Both the position numbers and the translations under genes were made by a program. The notes under the pieces were generated by a model. It was not told the DNA's origin and made no database searches. It worked only from the letters and a program-made list of their open reading frames with translations. A DNA stretch of 64,000 nt from Azophilus sp965220835 (GTDB lineage Bacteria; Pseudomonadota; Gammaproteobacteria; Pseudomonadales; Azotimanducaceae): assembly GCA_965220835.1 (NCBI GenBank), contig OZ244842.1:2046001-2110000 (forward strand), in the 5' to 3' direction. This document shows positions 1-8,291 of the stretch, in pieces. Within the stretch, counting starts at the first letter, position 1; every line of letters starts with the position of its first letter.

Positions 1-298
1 CGTGGACGCGGCCGCCCATGTGCACCAGGCCGAGCCGGTCGAGCTGCTCGTGGCCCGTGAACCCGCGCGCCGGGTCGAGCGGCGCGACCCCAGCCGTGGC
101 CGCGCCGAGGGCCGGGCCGATGCCGGTCAGGCGGCCGGACCTGGCATCGTACGACCGTCGAGTCCTCGTGCCGTTGCCGTAGGCCTCCTCCGTCGCCTGG
201 CCGCGGGCGTTGGCCTTCGCGTAGGTCACCAGGCTCGACTGGTCGGCGTTGTCGGTCAGCCGCCAAAGGTAGCCGCGTGCGTTGCACTCATGACCCAC
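1..298 (-). pseudogene. Rhs core fragment R1, runs off the left edge
   Basis: The minus strand reads an Rhs/YD-repeat core with 'NARGQATEEAYGNGTR', then 'ARGFTGHEQLDRLGLVHMGG', which is also found in the other Rhs copies of this window. The fragment begins abruptly near position 298, about 30 bases after the stop of the barstar-like gene. It has no secretion domain and no signal peptide. GTG at 298 is the first possible start in frame. The remainder of the core and its toxin tip lie outside the window, so whether it is a usable orphan module or a dead remnant cannot be decided here. Confidence 0.75.
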
Positions 299-326
299 CG
301 TCAGCCCGCAGCGTCGCCTCCGCCGC

Positions 327-755
327 TCAAAGTTCGAATTGAACGTGCAACTCAACAATCTTTGGACGGCAACTAGGGCTGAACGCGACCACGAACTCAT
401 GCTCTGGCGACCTTCGCCAGTCTTTTGATACCTCGTTTAGTATGGCAAGATAAATCGCACAATCATGCACGCTGTCCAGTAGCGGCACATCTTCGTGAAA
501 CAATATGACCTTGAGTTCATCAATTCCTTCTAAACACATAAGGCAATCGTTTAACGCGTTCCAGTTTCGCCCAAAATAGTGAGGGAAGCTAAGATTTTCA
601 TAGAACCACTGCATTAGCACGGGCTCTCTCGTCATTTGCTTCGGCACTCGACACAAAAGTGTGTTTCCGTCAAAAAGCACAGCCGGGTCATCGACAAACA
701 AAAAGGCATCATGATCGAAAATGACCGCAGGCATGCGAACTGTGCGTGAACTCAT
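327..755 (-). CDS. Barstar-like immunity protein
   Basis: This 142-residue protein carries 'YFGRNWNALNDCL' near residues 60-72, the hallmark of the barstar (barnase inhibitor) family, followed by an acidic stretch. Barstars bind and block barnase-type ribonucleases in the cytoplasm. The family is usually about 90 residues, so this protein has an N-terminal extension of about 30 residues. Its ATG overlaps the stop codon of the barnase-like gene upstream by 4 bases, which points to translational coupling of toxin and inhibitor. GC content is clearly lower than in the flanking Rhs core DNA. I infer that it is the cognate immunity protein of the gene at 752-1108. Confidence 0.85.
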   Translation of the reverse strand: MSSRTVRMPAVIFDHDAFLFVDDPAVLFDGNTLLCRVPKQMTREPVLMQWFYENLSFPHYFGRNWNALNDCLMCLEGIDELKVILFHEDVPLLDSVHDCAIYLAILNEVSKDWRRSPEHEFVVAFSPSCRPKIVELHVQFEL

Positions 756-1108
756 GGCAGGCTCGATTGTGGGACTGGGCGAAAGGTGTGATAGTGGTCG
801 GGAGAGTGGTGCACTTTGCCGCCTCTTCCCCTGACGACGCGTTGCATTTCCATATGGTTCAATGCAAGCGTGGGATGCATAAAGTCTCGGTAGTATCCCA
901 TTGGCCGGAACGGCATGTCATCAATCATATTGCTGAACGCTGTTCCATCATGACGGTATGGATGCTTGATTCCAGCCTCTATCCTGCGAAGCGCCTCACC
1001 AATGTCGGCGGGCACTTCAGGATCCCGAGGAGCAGTGACAGGCCCTCGGGCCGCCGACAGCGGGCAAGCGGCAGGGCTGGCCAAGCCCTCGTTGCTCAAG
1101 CCACTCAT
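752..1108 (-). CDS. Barnase / RNase N1-T1-like ribonuclease toxin
   Basis: The 118-residue product matches the layout of microbial guanyl-specific ribonucleases. It has 'HDGTAFSN' (53-60), 'PMGYYRDF' (69-76), 'QRVVRG' (89-94) and 'SPDHYHTF' (102-109). Arg90 and His105 fit the catalytic Arg and His of the family. The catalytic Glu, usually in 'GYYREYT', is replaced by Asp75. The gene is followed by a barstar-like gene with a 4-base overlap. There is no signal peptide, and no Rhs core is fused directly upstream. The frame stays open about 30 codons upstream of the chosen ATG without another ATG. It may be a captured toxin tip that has lost its delivery module. Activity is uncertain because of the Glu-to-Asp change. 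Confidence 0.75.
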   Translation of the reverse strand: MSGLSNEGLASPAACPLSAARGPVTAPRDPEVPADIGEALRRIEAGIKHPYRHDGTAFSNMIDDMPFRPMGYYRDFMHPTLALNHMEMQRVVRGRGGKVHHSPDHYHTFRPVPQSSLP

Positions 1109-1211
1109 CGCTGCCCCGGAGCAACGCCAGACCGTCAGGGTGATGGGGAAGCTGTCCGAGACTGACAGGGAATGATTGGATGGGGCAATTCTGGGCGAGG
1201 ATCAAAATACG

Positions 1212-1883
1212 CTACTTCCATTGATCTTGCTTCGGCCTGGCCCACTTCCGCATGCTCCCTTCCATAAACGCATAAAGCGAATCAAACTTATCAACACTGC
1301 ACAAATGCCCTATCGCGCCCAATTGAACCAAGATTCCATCAGTCCTCGCATGCAAAGCACAAGTCTCTTTCGGGACTGTCTTTATTCCGCCTATTTCAAA
1401 TGCAGGGGAGCTTTTTGTCCGAACGATATAGTTGCCGTCTGAACTGGGGAGGTCGCCACCAAAAGGATCAAAGTTCAAATAGTAATCTCTTTGATACTCA
1501 CCAAGTGAGCTTCGATACTGATAAAACCCATTTGACGCCCCTTGAAATGCGGCATCGTCCAACAACCCCCTAGCAGACTTGGCAAGCTCTTCGCCTTGCC
1601 CGTAATCGCGATCCCAGAACAGCAACATGGACAATTCCCACGAATCACCCAAGTCACTATCCTCAACATCGTTGTGCGTCAACAGAAGCGAGATCACTTC
1701 GCCATCGTCCCCGGAAATCCCGCCTGGATACAAAAACGACTTCGGCAACCTGTCGTACCGCCGAGGTATCTCGTAGATGAAGTCCCTGCCCGTCACGACG
1801 CACACATCCTCGCCATATCTCTCCGAACATGCAGCCGTGAAGTAAACCGAGAGCAACAATACAACCGGAGCTGGCACCCTCAT
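1212..1883 (-). CDS. Lipoprotein, candidate immunity protein for the Rhs toxin upstream
   Basis: The 223-residue product starts with a signal peptide ending in 'VYFTAAC' with Cys19 as lipidation site, so it should be anchored in a membrane facing the periplasm. The rest matches no family I recognise; it is acidic and rich in Tyr and Asp. Its ATG overlaps the stop codon of the Rhs gene (1880-3874) by 4 bases, the arrangement expected for a toxin-immunity pair. I infer immunity from position only. A periplasmic location would mean that the toxin acts in, or is intercepted in, the periplasm or at the membrane. Confidence 0.65.
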   Translation of the reverse strand: MRVPAPVVLLLSVYFTAACSERYGEDVCVVTGRDFIYEIPRRYDRLPKSFLYPGGISGDDGEVISLLLTHNDVEDSDLGDSWELSMLLFWDRDYGQGEELAKSARGLLDDAAFQGASNGFYQYRSSLGEYQRDYYLNFDPFGGDLPSSDGNYIVRTKSSPAFEIGGIKTVPKETCALHARTDGILVQLGAIGHLCSVDKFDSLYAFMEGSMRKWARPKQDQWK

Positions 1884-3874
1884 GGCGACACCGGATCACA
1901 ACGCGGGCAATACATCCAGCCTGGAACTCCAAGACCGCCGTATGCGTTCTTCGGGAGGCCTATGGACTTGAAGTATTCATAGTGGTACTCGTCTGTTTGC
2001 CGGACGCTAAGCACACCGGGCATGCCAACCTGTTCGCGTATGTCCTGTTCAAGCGCTCCATAATGAGCATCTATCAACCCTTTGCCAACTCTCTGCTTTA
2101 ACGCCGCCAAATCGGTCCGGCTCAATCGCACATTTCCACCTGTGTATGCCAATTCAAGCTTTGAAATCGCCACTCTGGTAGCAAAAGTCTCCCCATATAA
2201 GCTACCGTGCAGGTCCAATGAGAGTTGCGCCAAAGGGTCCCCGTAGTGGAGAGCGGTCTCCCAGAACCCTATGTAGTCACCTTCGTCCACATAGGGTTTC
2301 AGTGCAGCCATCATTTCAGAATTGCGCTCTGCTTGTGTTGCCCAATTCGCGAAAGTGGGCCATTGCCGACTGTCGGGTGCGGCTGGCCCTTCGTGCGTAG
2401 AAACGCCCGGCGGACCTCCGCTGTCCGTAGGCCGGTCCCCCGGCCGCTTCTTCGCCGGCACGGCGACGTTGGTGAAGGTCCGCTCCAGCGCGAAGGAGAT
2501 GTTCAATCTCGGAATCCACTGGTAGCCAATCACGTCTCGGTCGTGGCCTGTCTGAAAGAGGACCCACGACACCCAAATGTTCAGGTGGCCCCGCACGCCC
2601 TCGACCAGCGCCGTGCCCGAGCCGAAGCCGCCGCCTCCGCCCCCGCCGCCTCCGCCGGTGAGGTTCAGGCATCCCGAGACCCGGGAGCAGGGGTCGCGCT
2701 CCCAGGGCATCGGCGCCCGAATCAGGCCGGTCGGGTCCGTGAAGCTCATCGGGCTGTTGCCCACGTAGCTGTAGGCGTGCCAGGACTGGCTGCTGCCCGG
2801 GTTGCCGACCACCGGGTCCGGGCTCAGGAACCGCCCCAGCCGCGGGTCGTGTACGCGGCCGCCCATGTGCACCAGGCCGAGCCGGTCGAGCTGCTCGTGG
2901 CCCGTGAACCCGCGCGCCGGGTCCAGCGCCGCGTCCCCGGCCGCGGCCTCACGCTCCGCCTCCCCGGCCTCCTGCGTGCCGTCCGGCAGGCGCCGGCCGC
3001 CGAACGGGTCGTAGGCGGCCCTTGCGACCACCGTCCCGTCGGCGTCCGTCACCGCCCGCACCGATCCCAGGTGGTCGCGGTGCAGGTAGCGGATGGATTC
3101 CCGCACGCTCACCGCGCCCGCCGTGCCGTCGGCAGCGGCGGTCGTGCGCGTGTGCAGCACCGCGCCGGCGATGCGCACGGTCTCCACCCGCGGCGCGCCG
3201 GCCCCGCCGCCGATGCGCTCCTCGAACGAACCCACGTAGAACCAGTGCTCCACCGGATGGGTCGGACCGCCGTCGCCGCCGTCGTCCCGCCACGCGCTCA
3301 TGCGGTAATAGCGCTCGCCGTCCGGCCCGTAGGCGTACTCCTCCGCGGACTCCGGCGCCGGGTCCGCCAGCGACGCCCCGGCCACCGCCCTCTTGAGCAG
3401 CCCGCGCGCGTTCCACTCGAAGTGCCGGTCCGTCCCGTCCGCGCCGCCCTCGTCGTCCCGCGTCACCCGGCCGCCCGCGTCGTAGCTCAGCGTGTGGGTC
3501 GAAGCGCCCACTGTGACCGTCGTCGCCGCCGTCGGCCCGGGCGCCGCCGTGAACAGGCACCGCGTCGCGGCCGCCGAGTCCTCCCGGCAGCGCCGGTGCA
3601 GCGCGCCCTTGGCGTTCGGCGCGTCCCACTGCCACTCCGAGACGCCGTCCGCGTCGGCGCGCTTCACGGTGCGGCCGAGCCGGTCGTAGGTCCAAGTGGT
3701 CGTGCCCTTGTCGTCCAGGCTCTGGTGCAACTCCCCCAGCGCCGTGTGGCGGAACGTCACCGGGGCCCGGTTGGCGCTCGTCACGCGTGTTCGACCTGCG
3801 CTGCGGACGACTTCAACCCATCCCTCTACCGAGAATTCGGTTCGCACAGACCGGAAACCAAACTCGTGCGGCAA
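1880..3874 (-). CDS. Truncated Rhs protein R2 with variable C-terminal tip
   Basis: The 664-residue product contains YD/Rhs repeats (about 55-330), the core end with 'YLHRDHLGSVRAVTDADG' and 'GFTGHEQLDRLGLVHMGG', and the motif 'PMSFTDPTGL' (about 371-380). This fits PxxxxDPxGL, the autoproteolytic boundary of Rhs proteins. A linker of about 100 residues, shared with copy R3 and containing a run of glycines, follows. The last 190 residues are unique and are the presumed toxin; I do not recognise the fold. Full Rhs proteins exceed 1000 residues, so the N-terminal half, including any PAAR or transport domain, is absent. The ATG lies inside the 3' end of the preceding immunity gene in another frame. 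It is best read as an orphan Rhs toxin module. Confidence 0.75.
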   Translation of the reverse strand: MPHEFGFRSVRTEFSVEGWVEVVRSAGRTRVTSANRAPVTFRHTALGELHQSLDDKGTTTWTYDRLGRTVKRADADGVSEWQWDAPNAKGALHRRCREDSAAATRCLFTAAPGPTAATTVTVGASTHTLSYDAGGRVTRDDEGGADGTDRHFEWNARGLLKRAVAGASLADPAPESAEEYAYGPDGERYYRMSAWRDDGGDGGPTHPVEHWFYVGSFEERIGGGAGAPRVETVRIAGAVLHTRTTAAADGTAGAVSVRESIRYLHRDHLGSVRAVTDADGTVVARAAYDPFGGRRLPDGTQEAGEAEREAAAGDAALDPARGFTGHEQLDRLGLVHMGGRVHDPRLGRFLSPDPVVGNPGSSQSWHAYSYVGNSPMSFTDPTGLIRAPMPWERDPCSRVSGCLNLTGGGGGGGGGGFGSGTALVEGVRGHLNIWVSWVLFQTGHDRDVIGYQWIPRLNISFALERTFTNVAVPAKKRPGDRPTDSGGPPGVSTHEGPAAPDSRQWPTFANWATQAERNSEMMAALKPYVDEGDYIGFWETALHYGDPLAQLSLDLHGSLYGETFATRVAISKLELAYTGGNVRLSRTDLAALKQRVGKGLIDAHYGALEQDIREQVGMPGVLSVRQTDEYHYEYFKSIGLPKNAYGGLGVPGWMYCPRCDPVSP

Positions 3875-4794
3875 AATGGTGAGCCGTGCTTCTGCTCCAG
3901 CGCTCCCCTGAGTTCGTCTGCAAACTGGCGGAGGTCCGCCGCCGGCATCCCGCTGCCTTCGAACACGTCAAGAAAAACCAGCCTCTCATCCGCCCCGCTG
4001 CCCACGGAGAGCACTTTCTTCCATGGCTCTTTTGGATGGGCATCGTAGAGGACCACTACGTTTAGCGTGTCCTTGTGTCCGGCAATTCTCTGCGCTATTG
4101 AAGTGACATCCTGCACCCCAAGGCGTGGCCACCGCTTGGCCACATCTCTGATCGTGTCAGCCGCCTTGAGCGGCATGGATGCCTCGAATCCAGCCTTGTA
4201 ACGCCGATCAGGCTCCCTCGGATCCTTGCAGAAACCGGTGCGTGTTTGCTGGCAGAGCTGAACGCCAAGCCGGGACTCCAAGCCTTGCTTTATCTCCAGA
4301 ACAAACGCATCCAGCTCGGGAATGGACAGTCCAGCCTCGTGATAGAAATGCAAGGAAAGCAAGGAGCCTACGTCAGCTGCTGTAAAAAACCACCGACTTT
4401 GGCGGTAAGCTACTTCATCGCGGAAAGCCGCTACGAACAGGTCCCTTGGCGCATTGTCAGGTGAATCGGCTTCCTTGGCCGAAAGCCCATAATAGGTAAA
4501 CCCCCGCCGTTCAACCGCTTCGCGAAGGAAGACTTGGATTTCATCGACCATGGCGGGGCTAAGGCTGGCCCTGTATCGCAAATAGGGCTCCACGTAGCCA
4601 CCGCAGGAACAAAATGCTGCAACAAGAGCGCAACAAAAGGGCTTGATCAACTGCTGGACTCCGGAGCGTCCCTTAGTCAAGCACTTGAATGCCGCTTCCA
4701 CTTCAGAACAGTCCGATTGATCGACTTTGCAGAAATTCCTGGCAAGAAAGGATCGACCCGATGCCGCTTGTGCCATGTGCGCTTTCCTTGTCAA
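3826..4794 (-). CDS. Cysteine-rich probable lipoprotein, candidate immunity for Rhs copy R3
   Basis: This ORF is 322 codons from its ATG at 4794, which overlaps the stop of the R3 tip by 4 bases. A hydrophobic Cys-rich segment 'CCALVAAFCSCGG' lies 50-65 residues in. A TTG at 4650 with GGAG about 9 bases upstream would put this segment at the N-terminus as a lipoprotein signal, and is a plausible true start. The mature part is hydrophilic, mixed alpha/beta in appearance, and matches no family I know. Its end overlaps the start of R2 by 49 bases in a different frame. Immunity to the R3 toxin is inferred from position. Confidence 0.6.
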   Translation of the reverse strand: MTRKAHMAQAASGRSFLARNFCKVDQSDCSEVEAAFKCLTKGRSGVQQLIKPFCCALVAAFCSCGGYVEPYLRYRASLSPAMVDEIQVFLREAVERRGFTYYGLSAKEADSPDNAPRDLFVAAFRDEVAYRQSRWFFTAADVGSLLSLHFYHEAGLSIPELDAFVLEIKQGLESRLGVQLCQQTRTGFCKDPREPDRRYKAGFEASMPLKAADTIRDVAKRWPRLGVQDVTSIAQRIAGHKDTLNVVVLYDAHPKEPWKKVLSVGSGADERLVFLDVFEGSGMPAADLRQFADELRGALEQKHGSPFCRTSLVSGLCEPNSR

Positions 4795-6110
4795 GGGTAG
4801 AAGGGGTCAAATTCACCGTACCTAATCCTTGGAGGATCACCAAATTTCTGAACCACGCTTTTGACACCCGGCCGAAAAGTCCAACTTCCAACGGTGTTGA
4901 CCAGCGGATCCCATCCTCCCGTCCCCGTGCCTTGGACGTCGTAGTAGAGGTTGCCGTCCTCGAAAAACACTCTGTGCTTAACCCTGCCAGGGTATAACCA
5001 GTGCTCTTCCAATGCTACGTTTTCGCTCCATAGTCCTTCTTCATCGTGAGAATGGTCGATGGGGTTGTTGAGAATCAGCTCGTGCGTACCTGTTTCTAGG
5101 TCATTGCCGCTATTGTAAGGTATGTCATTCCGATTCACATGCTCGAATACTCTTTTTGCCCACTCCTCATTGCAGTGGGGATTCAACTCACGACTGCAAA
5201 TCCAACCTCGTATCCGGTAGTGGTGACCGTTTCCTGATTCGAAACTCTCCGCCACATCACCGGGACCTCGTGGTGCAGGTGCCACGGGCCGGTCCCCCGG
5301 CTGCTTCTCCGCTGGCACGGCGACTTCGGTGAAGGTCCGCTCCAATCCGAAGGAGATGTTCAATCTTGGAATCCACTCGAAGCCAATCACGTCTCGGTCG
5401 TAGCCTGTCGGAAGGAGGACCCACGAAACCCAGACGTTCAGGTAGCCCCGCACGCCCTGGACGCGCGCGGTGCCCGAGCCGAAGCCGCCGCCGTTGAGGT
5501 TCAGGCATCCCGAGACCCGGGAGCAGGGGTCGCGCTCCCAGGGCATCGGCGCCCGAATCAGGCCGGTCGGGTCCGTGAAGCTCATCGGGCTGTTGCCCAC
5601 TTAGCTGTAGGCGTGCCAGGACTGGCTGCTGCCCGGGTCGCCGACCACCGGGTCCGGGCTCAGGAACCGCCCCAGCCGCGGGTCGTGGACGCGCCCGCCC
5701 ATGTGCACCAGGCCGAGCCGGTCGAGCTGCTCGTGGCCCGTGAACCCGCGCGCCGGGTCGAGCGCCGCGTCCCCGGCCGCGGACACACGCTCCGCATCCC
5801 CGGCCTCCCGCGTGCCGTCCGGCAGGCGCCGGCCGCCGAACGGGTCGTAGGCGGTCCTCGAGACCACCTTCCCGTCGGCGTTCGTCACCGCCCGCACCGA
5901 ACCCAGGTGGTCGCGGTGCAGGTAGCGGATGGAGGTCGTCTGCGTGGCCACCGGGTCGGCCCCGCCGTCTGGGTCGTCGATGAGGGGCGCAGTGGTGCGC
6001 CTGCCCTTGAGCCAGCCCCTTCGACACCTCTGTTCGCCCATGCCGTCCACCCAAAGGCAAAAAATCACTCGTTGTCCTTTTCGCCAATGATGCCGCCCCG
6101 AAGCAGCCAC
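4791..6110 (-). pseudogene. Rhs copy R3, core and toxin tip split by a nonsense codon
   Basis: The frame from 6110 reads into the Rhs core ('IRYLHRDHLGSVRAVTNADG', then 'GFTGHEQLDRLGLVHMGG') and continues to 'SQSWHAYS', where TAA at 5601-5603 interrupts it. R2 and R4 have TAC (Tyr) at this place, so a single base change explains the stop. Reading resumes with 'GNSPMSFTDPTGL', a shared linker of about 100 residues, and a unique tip of about 150 residues to 4791. The tip contains 'WLYPGRVKHRV' and 'VQGTGTGGWDP', which resemble a recurrent Rhs C-terminal type of unknown function (weak recall). GTG directly after the stop could start a tip-only protein of 269 residues. The first 30 codons from 6110 are junction sequence overlapping the ankyrin gene. 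Confidence 0.75.
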
Positions 6111-6706
6111 TCAATGATCTCAGCGTCGTCCGCTTTCATCGTTGCCAGATGCAGCGGCGTGTAATCCTCGTTGTTTCGAACGTTAGGATCCGCCCCACCT
6201 TCGATCAGCGCTGCAACCACACCGGCACTCCGGTTGTTGGCCACCGCGATGTGCAGGGGGGTCATTCCGTCCTCCGTTCGGGCATTCGGATCGGCCCCAG
6301 CTGCCATCAAAGCGGAAAATGTTGCGGGGTCGTTGATGCGCACCGCCGCAAGATGCAGCGGCGTGGCGCCGTTCTCGCCGCGTGCGTTCAGGGCCGCCCC
6401 AGCAGCCACCAAGGCACCAATCACGGCCGGGTCGTCGTTGTGCTCGATGGCCATTTCCAGCGGAGTCGCCCCCGTCGATTCGCTGCGCGAGTTCGGGTTG
6501 GAGCCGGCAGCTAGGCAATCGACAACCTGCAGTGGCGTCAAGCCGCGCCAAAAGTCCCGCGAGGTCCAGTTCCAGCAATCCGCAGCGAATGACGGACGAG
6601 CCCAAGCAACGAAGACCACAACCACAATCGCGATCATGGCCGATCCCGCATTGCGGAACGTCATTTCCCAGAGCAACCAACCCCCTAGTCCAACAGCCAC
6701 TGACAA
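6065..6706 (-). CDS. Exported ankyrin-repeat protein 2, candidate immunity protein
   Basis: The 213-residue product begins with a hydrophobic segment ending 'ARPSFA', then 'ADC', consistent with a Sec signal peptide. ATG at 6664 is an alternative start giving a tidier signal. After a short Cys-containing region ('ADCWNWTS') come four ankyrin repeats with typical 'GATPLHLAA' and 'AGADPNART' units. It is a paralogue of the ankyrin gene directly upstream, sharing the 'ADCxNW' start and the 'DCL..GS.P' region. Ankyrin repeats bind proteins. In this array the gene stands where immunity genes stand in the other modules, so a periplasmic toxin-binding role is inferred, not shown. Confidence 0.7.
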   Translation of the reverse strand: MSVAVGLGGWLLWEMTFRNAGSAMIAIVVVVFVAWARPSFAADCWNWTSRDFWRGLTPLQVVDCLAAGSNPNSRSESTGATPLEMAIEHNDDPAVIGALVAAGAALNARGENGATPLHLAAVRINDPATFSALMAAGADPNARTEDGMTPLHIAVANNRSAGVVAALIEGGADPNVRNNEDYTPLHLATMKADDAEIIEWLLRGGIIGEKDNE

Positions 6707-6730
6707 ACGCCCTCCCGCAATGCGCTGATC

Positions 6731-8116
6731 CTACTTTCGCCGACTTCCCGCCTCTTCAATCAACCAACGCACATCGGCCACTCCGAGGCTCGGATTTTCG
6801 TCCAGCTTGTCCATGGGCGTAAAGCCGCGTTCGTTCCTTGCTTCCCAATCGGCTCCCGCGTCCAAGAGCGCAGCGACGATTGCAGGTTCATTGTTGTACT
6901 TTAAGGCCTTGTGTAGCGGTGTGGCGCCTTCCCGATCCCGCTTGTTCGGGTCAGCCCCGCCTGCAAGCAGGGCAACGACGGCAAGAAAGTCATTGAACAC
7001 CGCAGCGACGTGCAAGGGCGTCGCGCCGTTGTCCAGCTGCGCGTTCGGGTCGGCGCCGCCTTCGATCAGGGCCACAATCACCGAAAGACTGCGATCGGGC
7101 AGAGCCGCAAAGTGAAGCGGCGTGGCGCCATGCTTGCCTGGCGCATTGGGGTCGCCTCCTCCTGCCATAAGGGCGATGGCCAATCGAAGACCGTCGTCGC
7201 CGGACGCCACGGGCCTTGGCCCCACATTGGGAAGGCCCGACAGCACGAAGTTCGCGCCGCTGCTCATCAGCGCCGCGATGGTGCTGGGGGCCGTGTCGTA
7301 TCGCACTGCGAATTGCCGCAGGTGTTCATGGGGAGTCAACCCTTCCTTGTTCCGCGCCTGCATGTCGGCACCGGCTTTGACCAGCGCAGCGGCGACCGCA
7401 GGGTCGTGGTTGTGCTTCGTGGCCATGTGCAGCGGCGTGTTGCCGTCCTGATCCCGTGCGTTGGGGTCGCTCCCGCCCTTGATCAAGGCGGCGACAGCAA
7501 GGTACTCATTGTACTTTGACGCAATGTGCAATGGAGTCGAGCCGTCCTTCGCTCGGGCATTCGGATCGGCGCCGGCCCGCGTCAGGGCCATGAACATGGC
7601 CGGGTCCTGGATCTCCATCGCCGCAAGATGCAGAAGCGTGACGCCGTGCTCGCCCCGCGCGTTCGGATTGGCCCCCGCTGCGATCAATGCGCCGGCAACG
7701 GCAGGGTTGCCGTCGAGCAGAACGGCAACGTGCAGTGGGCTCAGACCCCCGAGCGCTTGTTGCACGAACGGCGCAGTCGTGTCGGCCCCACCCTCCATCA
7801 GTGCCGTGGTGACACTGGGGTCCGGTTTCAATCCAGCCGCCAAGTGGAGTGGCGCTGCTCCTGTCGACTCGTGGTGCGCACTCGGGTCGGATCCCCCAAT
7901 CAGGCAGTCGCGGACCTTCGAGGCGGTCGGCGCCCGCAAGAGCTCCTGCGAGTCCCAATTCCGGCAATCCGCTGCAACGGACAGGTGGATCCAAGACGTG
8001 CACAACACCAGTGCTGCTGAGCAAGCGGCCCATGTTGCAAGGCGCTTGGTCTTCTTCGGTGGAACGGAATTGACAACTCCGGCAAACCGCGCACCGATGG
8101 TGCTTTCTCCGGTCAC
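6731..8116 (-). CDS. Exported ankyrin-repeat protein 1, candidate immunity protein
   Basis: I place the start at GTG 8116. This gives a 461-residue protein with a signal-like segment ('LATWAACSAALVLCTSW') before 'VAADCRNWDS'. The same frame is open to 8443, but that extension overlaps the toxin-tip remnant and has no protein-like composition. About ten ankyrin repeats follow, for example 'STPLHIASKYNEYLAVAALI' and 'ATPLHVAAVFNDFLAVVALL', with one irregular stretch midway (after 'NKEGLTPHEHLRQ'). It is followed 24 bases later by its shorter paralogue. It sits directly downstream of the R4 toxin tip, so immunity is a reasonable guess. The exported location is unusual for ankyrin proteins of this kind. 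Confidence 0.7.
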   Translation of the reverse strand: MTGESTIGARFAGVVNSVPPKKTKRLATWAACSAALVLCTSWIHLSVAADCRNWDSQELLRAPTASKVRDCLIGGSDPSAHHESTGAAPLHLAAGLKPDPSVTTALMEGGADTTAPFVQQALGGLSPLHVAVLLDGNPAVAGALIAAGANPNARGEHGVTLLHLAAMEIQDPAMFMALTRAGADPNARAKDGSTPLHIASKYNEYLAVAALIKGGSDPNARDQDGNTPLHMATKHNHDPAVAAALVKAGADMQARNKEGLTPHEHLRQFAVRYDTAPSTIAALMSSGANFVLSGLPNVGPRPVASGDDGLRLAIALMAGGGDPNAPGKHGATPLHFAALPDRSLSVIVALIEGGADPNAQLDNGATPLHVAAVFNDFLAVVALLAGGADPNKRDREGATPLHKALKYNNEPAIVAALLDAGADWEARNERGFTPMDKLDENPSLGVADVRWLIEEAGSRRK

Positions 8117-8291
8117 TGCGTGAGCTTCTTTCGACGCACGGCCGGCACTCCAGTGGCTCGCTTGGTCGCCGTGCCTGCTTCTTCCCGAAAGTCCATCATG
8201 CCGGTGTGCGCAGAATGTTGAAGGCGCGCTGGCGTAGTGCAGCCCCGCCATACGTGACAAAGCAATGCTGGGAGAGAACCACAACTTCGAG

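Noticed and set aside
2627..2660. CCGCCGCCTCC-rich run as a CRISPR or regulatory repeat
   Set aside because: It is the coding run for glycines in the Rhs R2 linker; no spacers or repeated units.
2225..4048. Long plus-strand frame of 607 codons over Rhs copy R2
   Set aside because: Arg-, Pro- and Ala-rich antisense reading of GC-rich Rhs DNA; the minus-strand frame has clear Rhs motifs.
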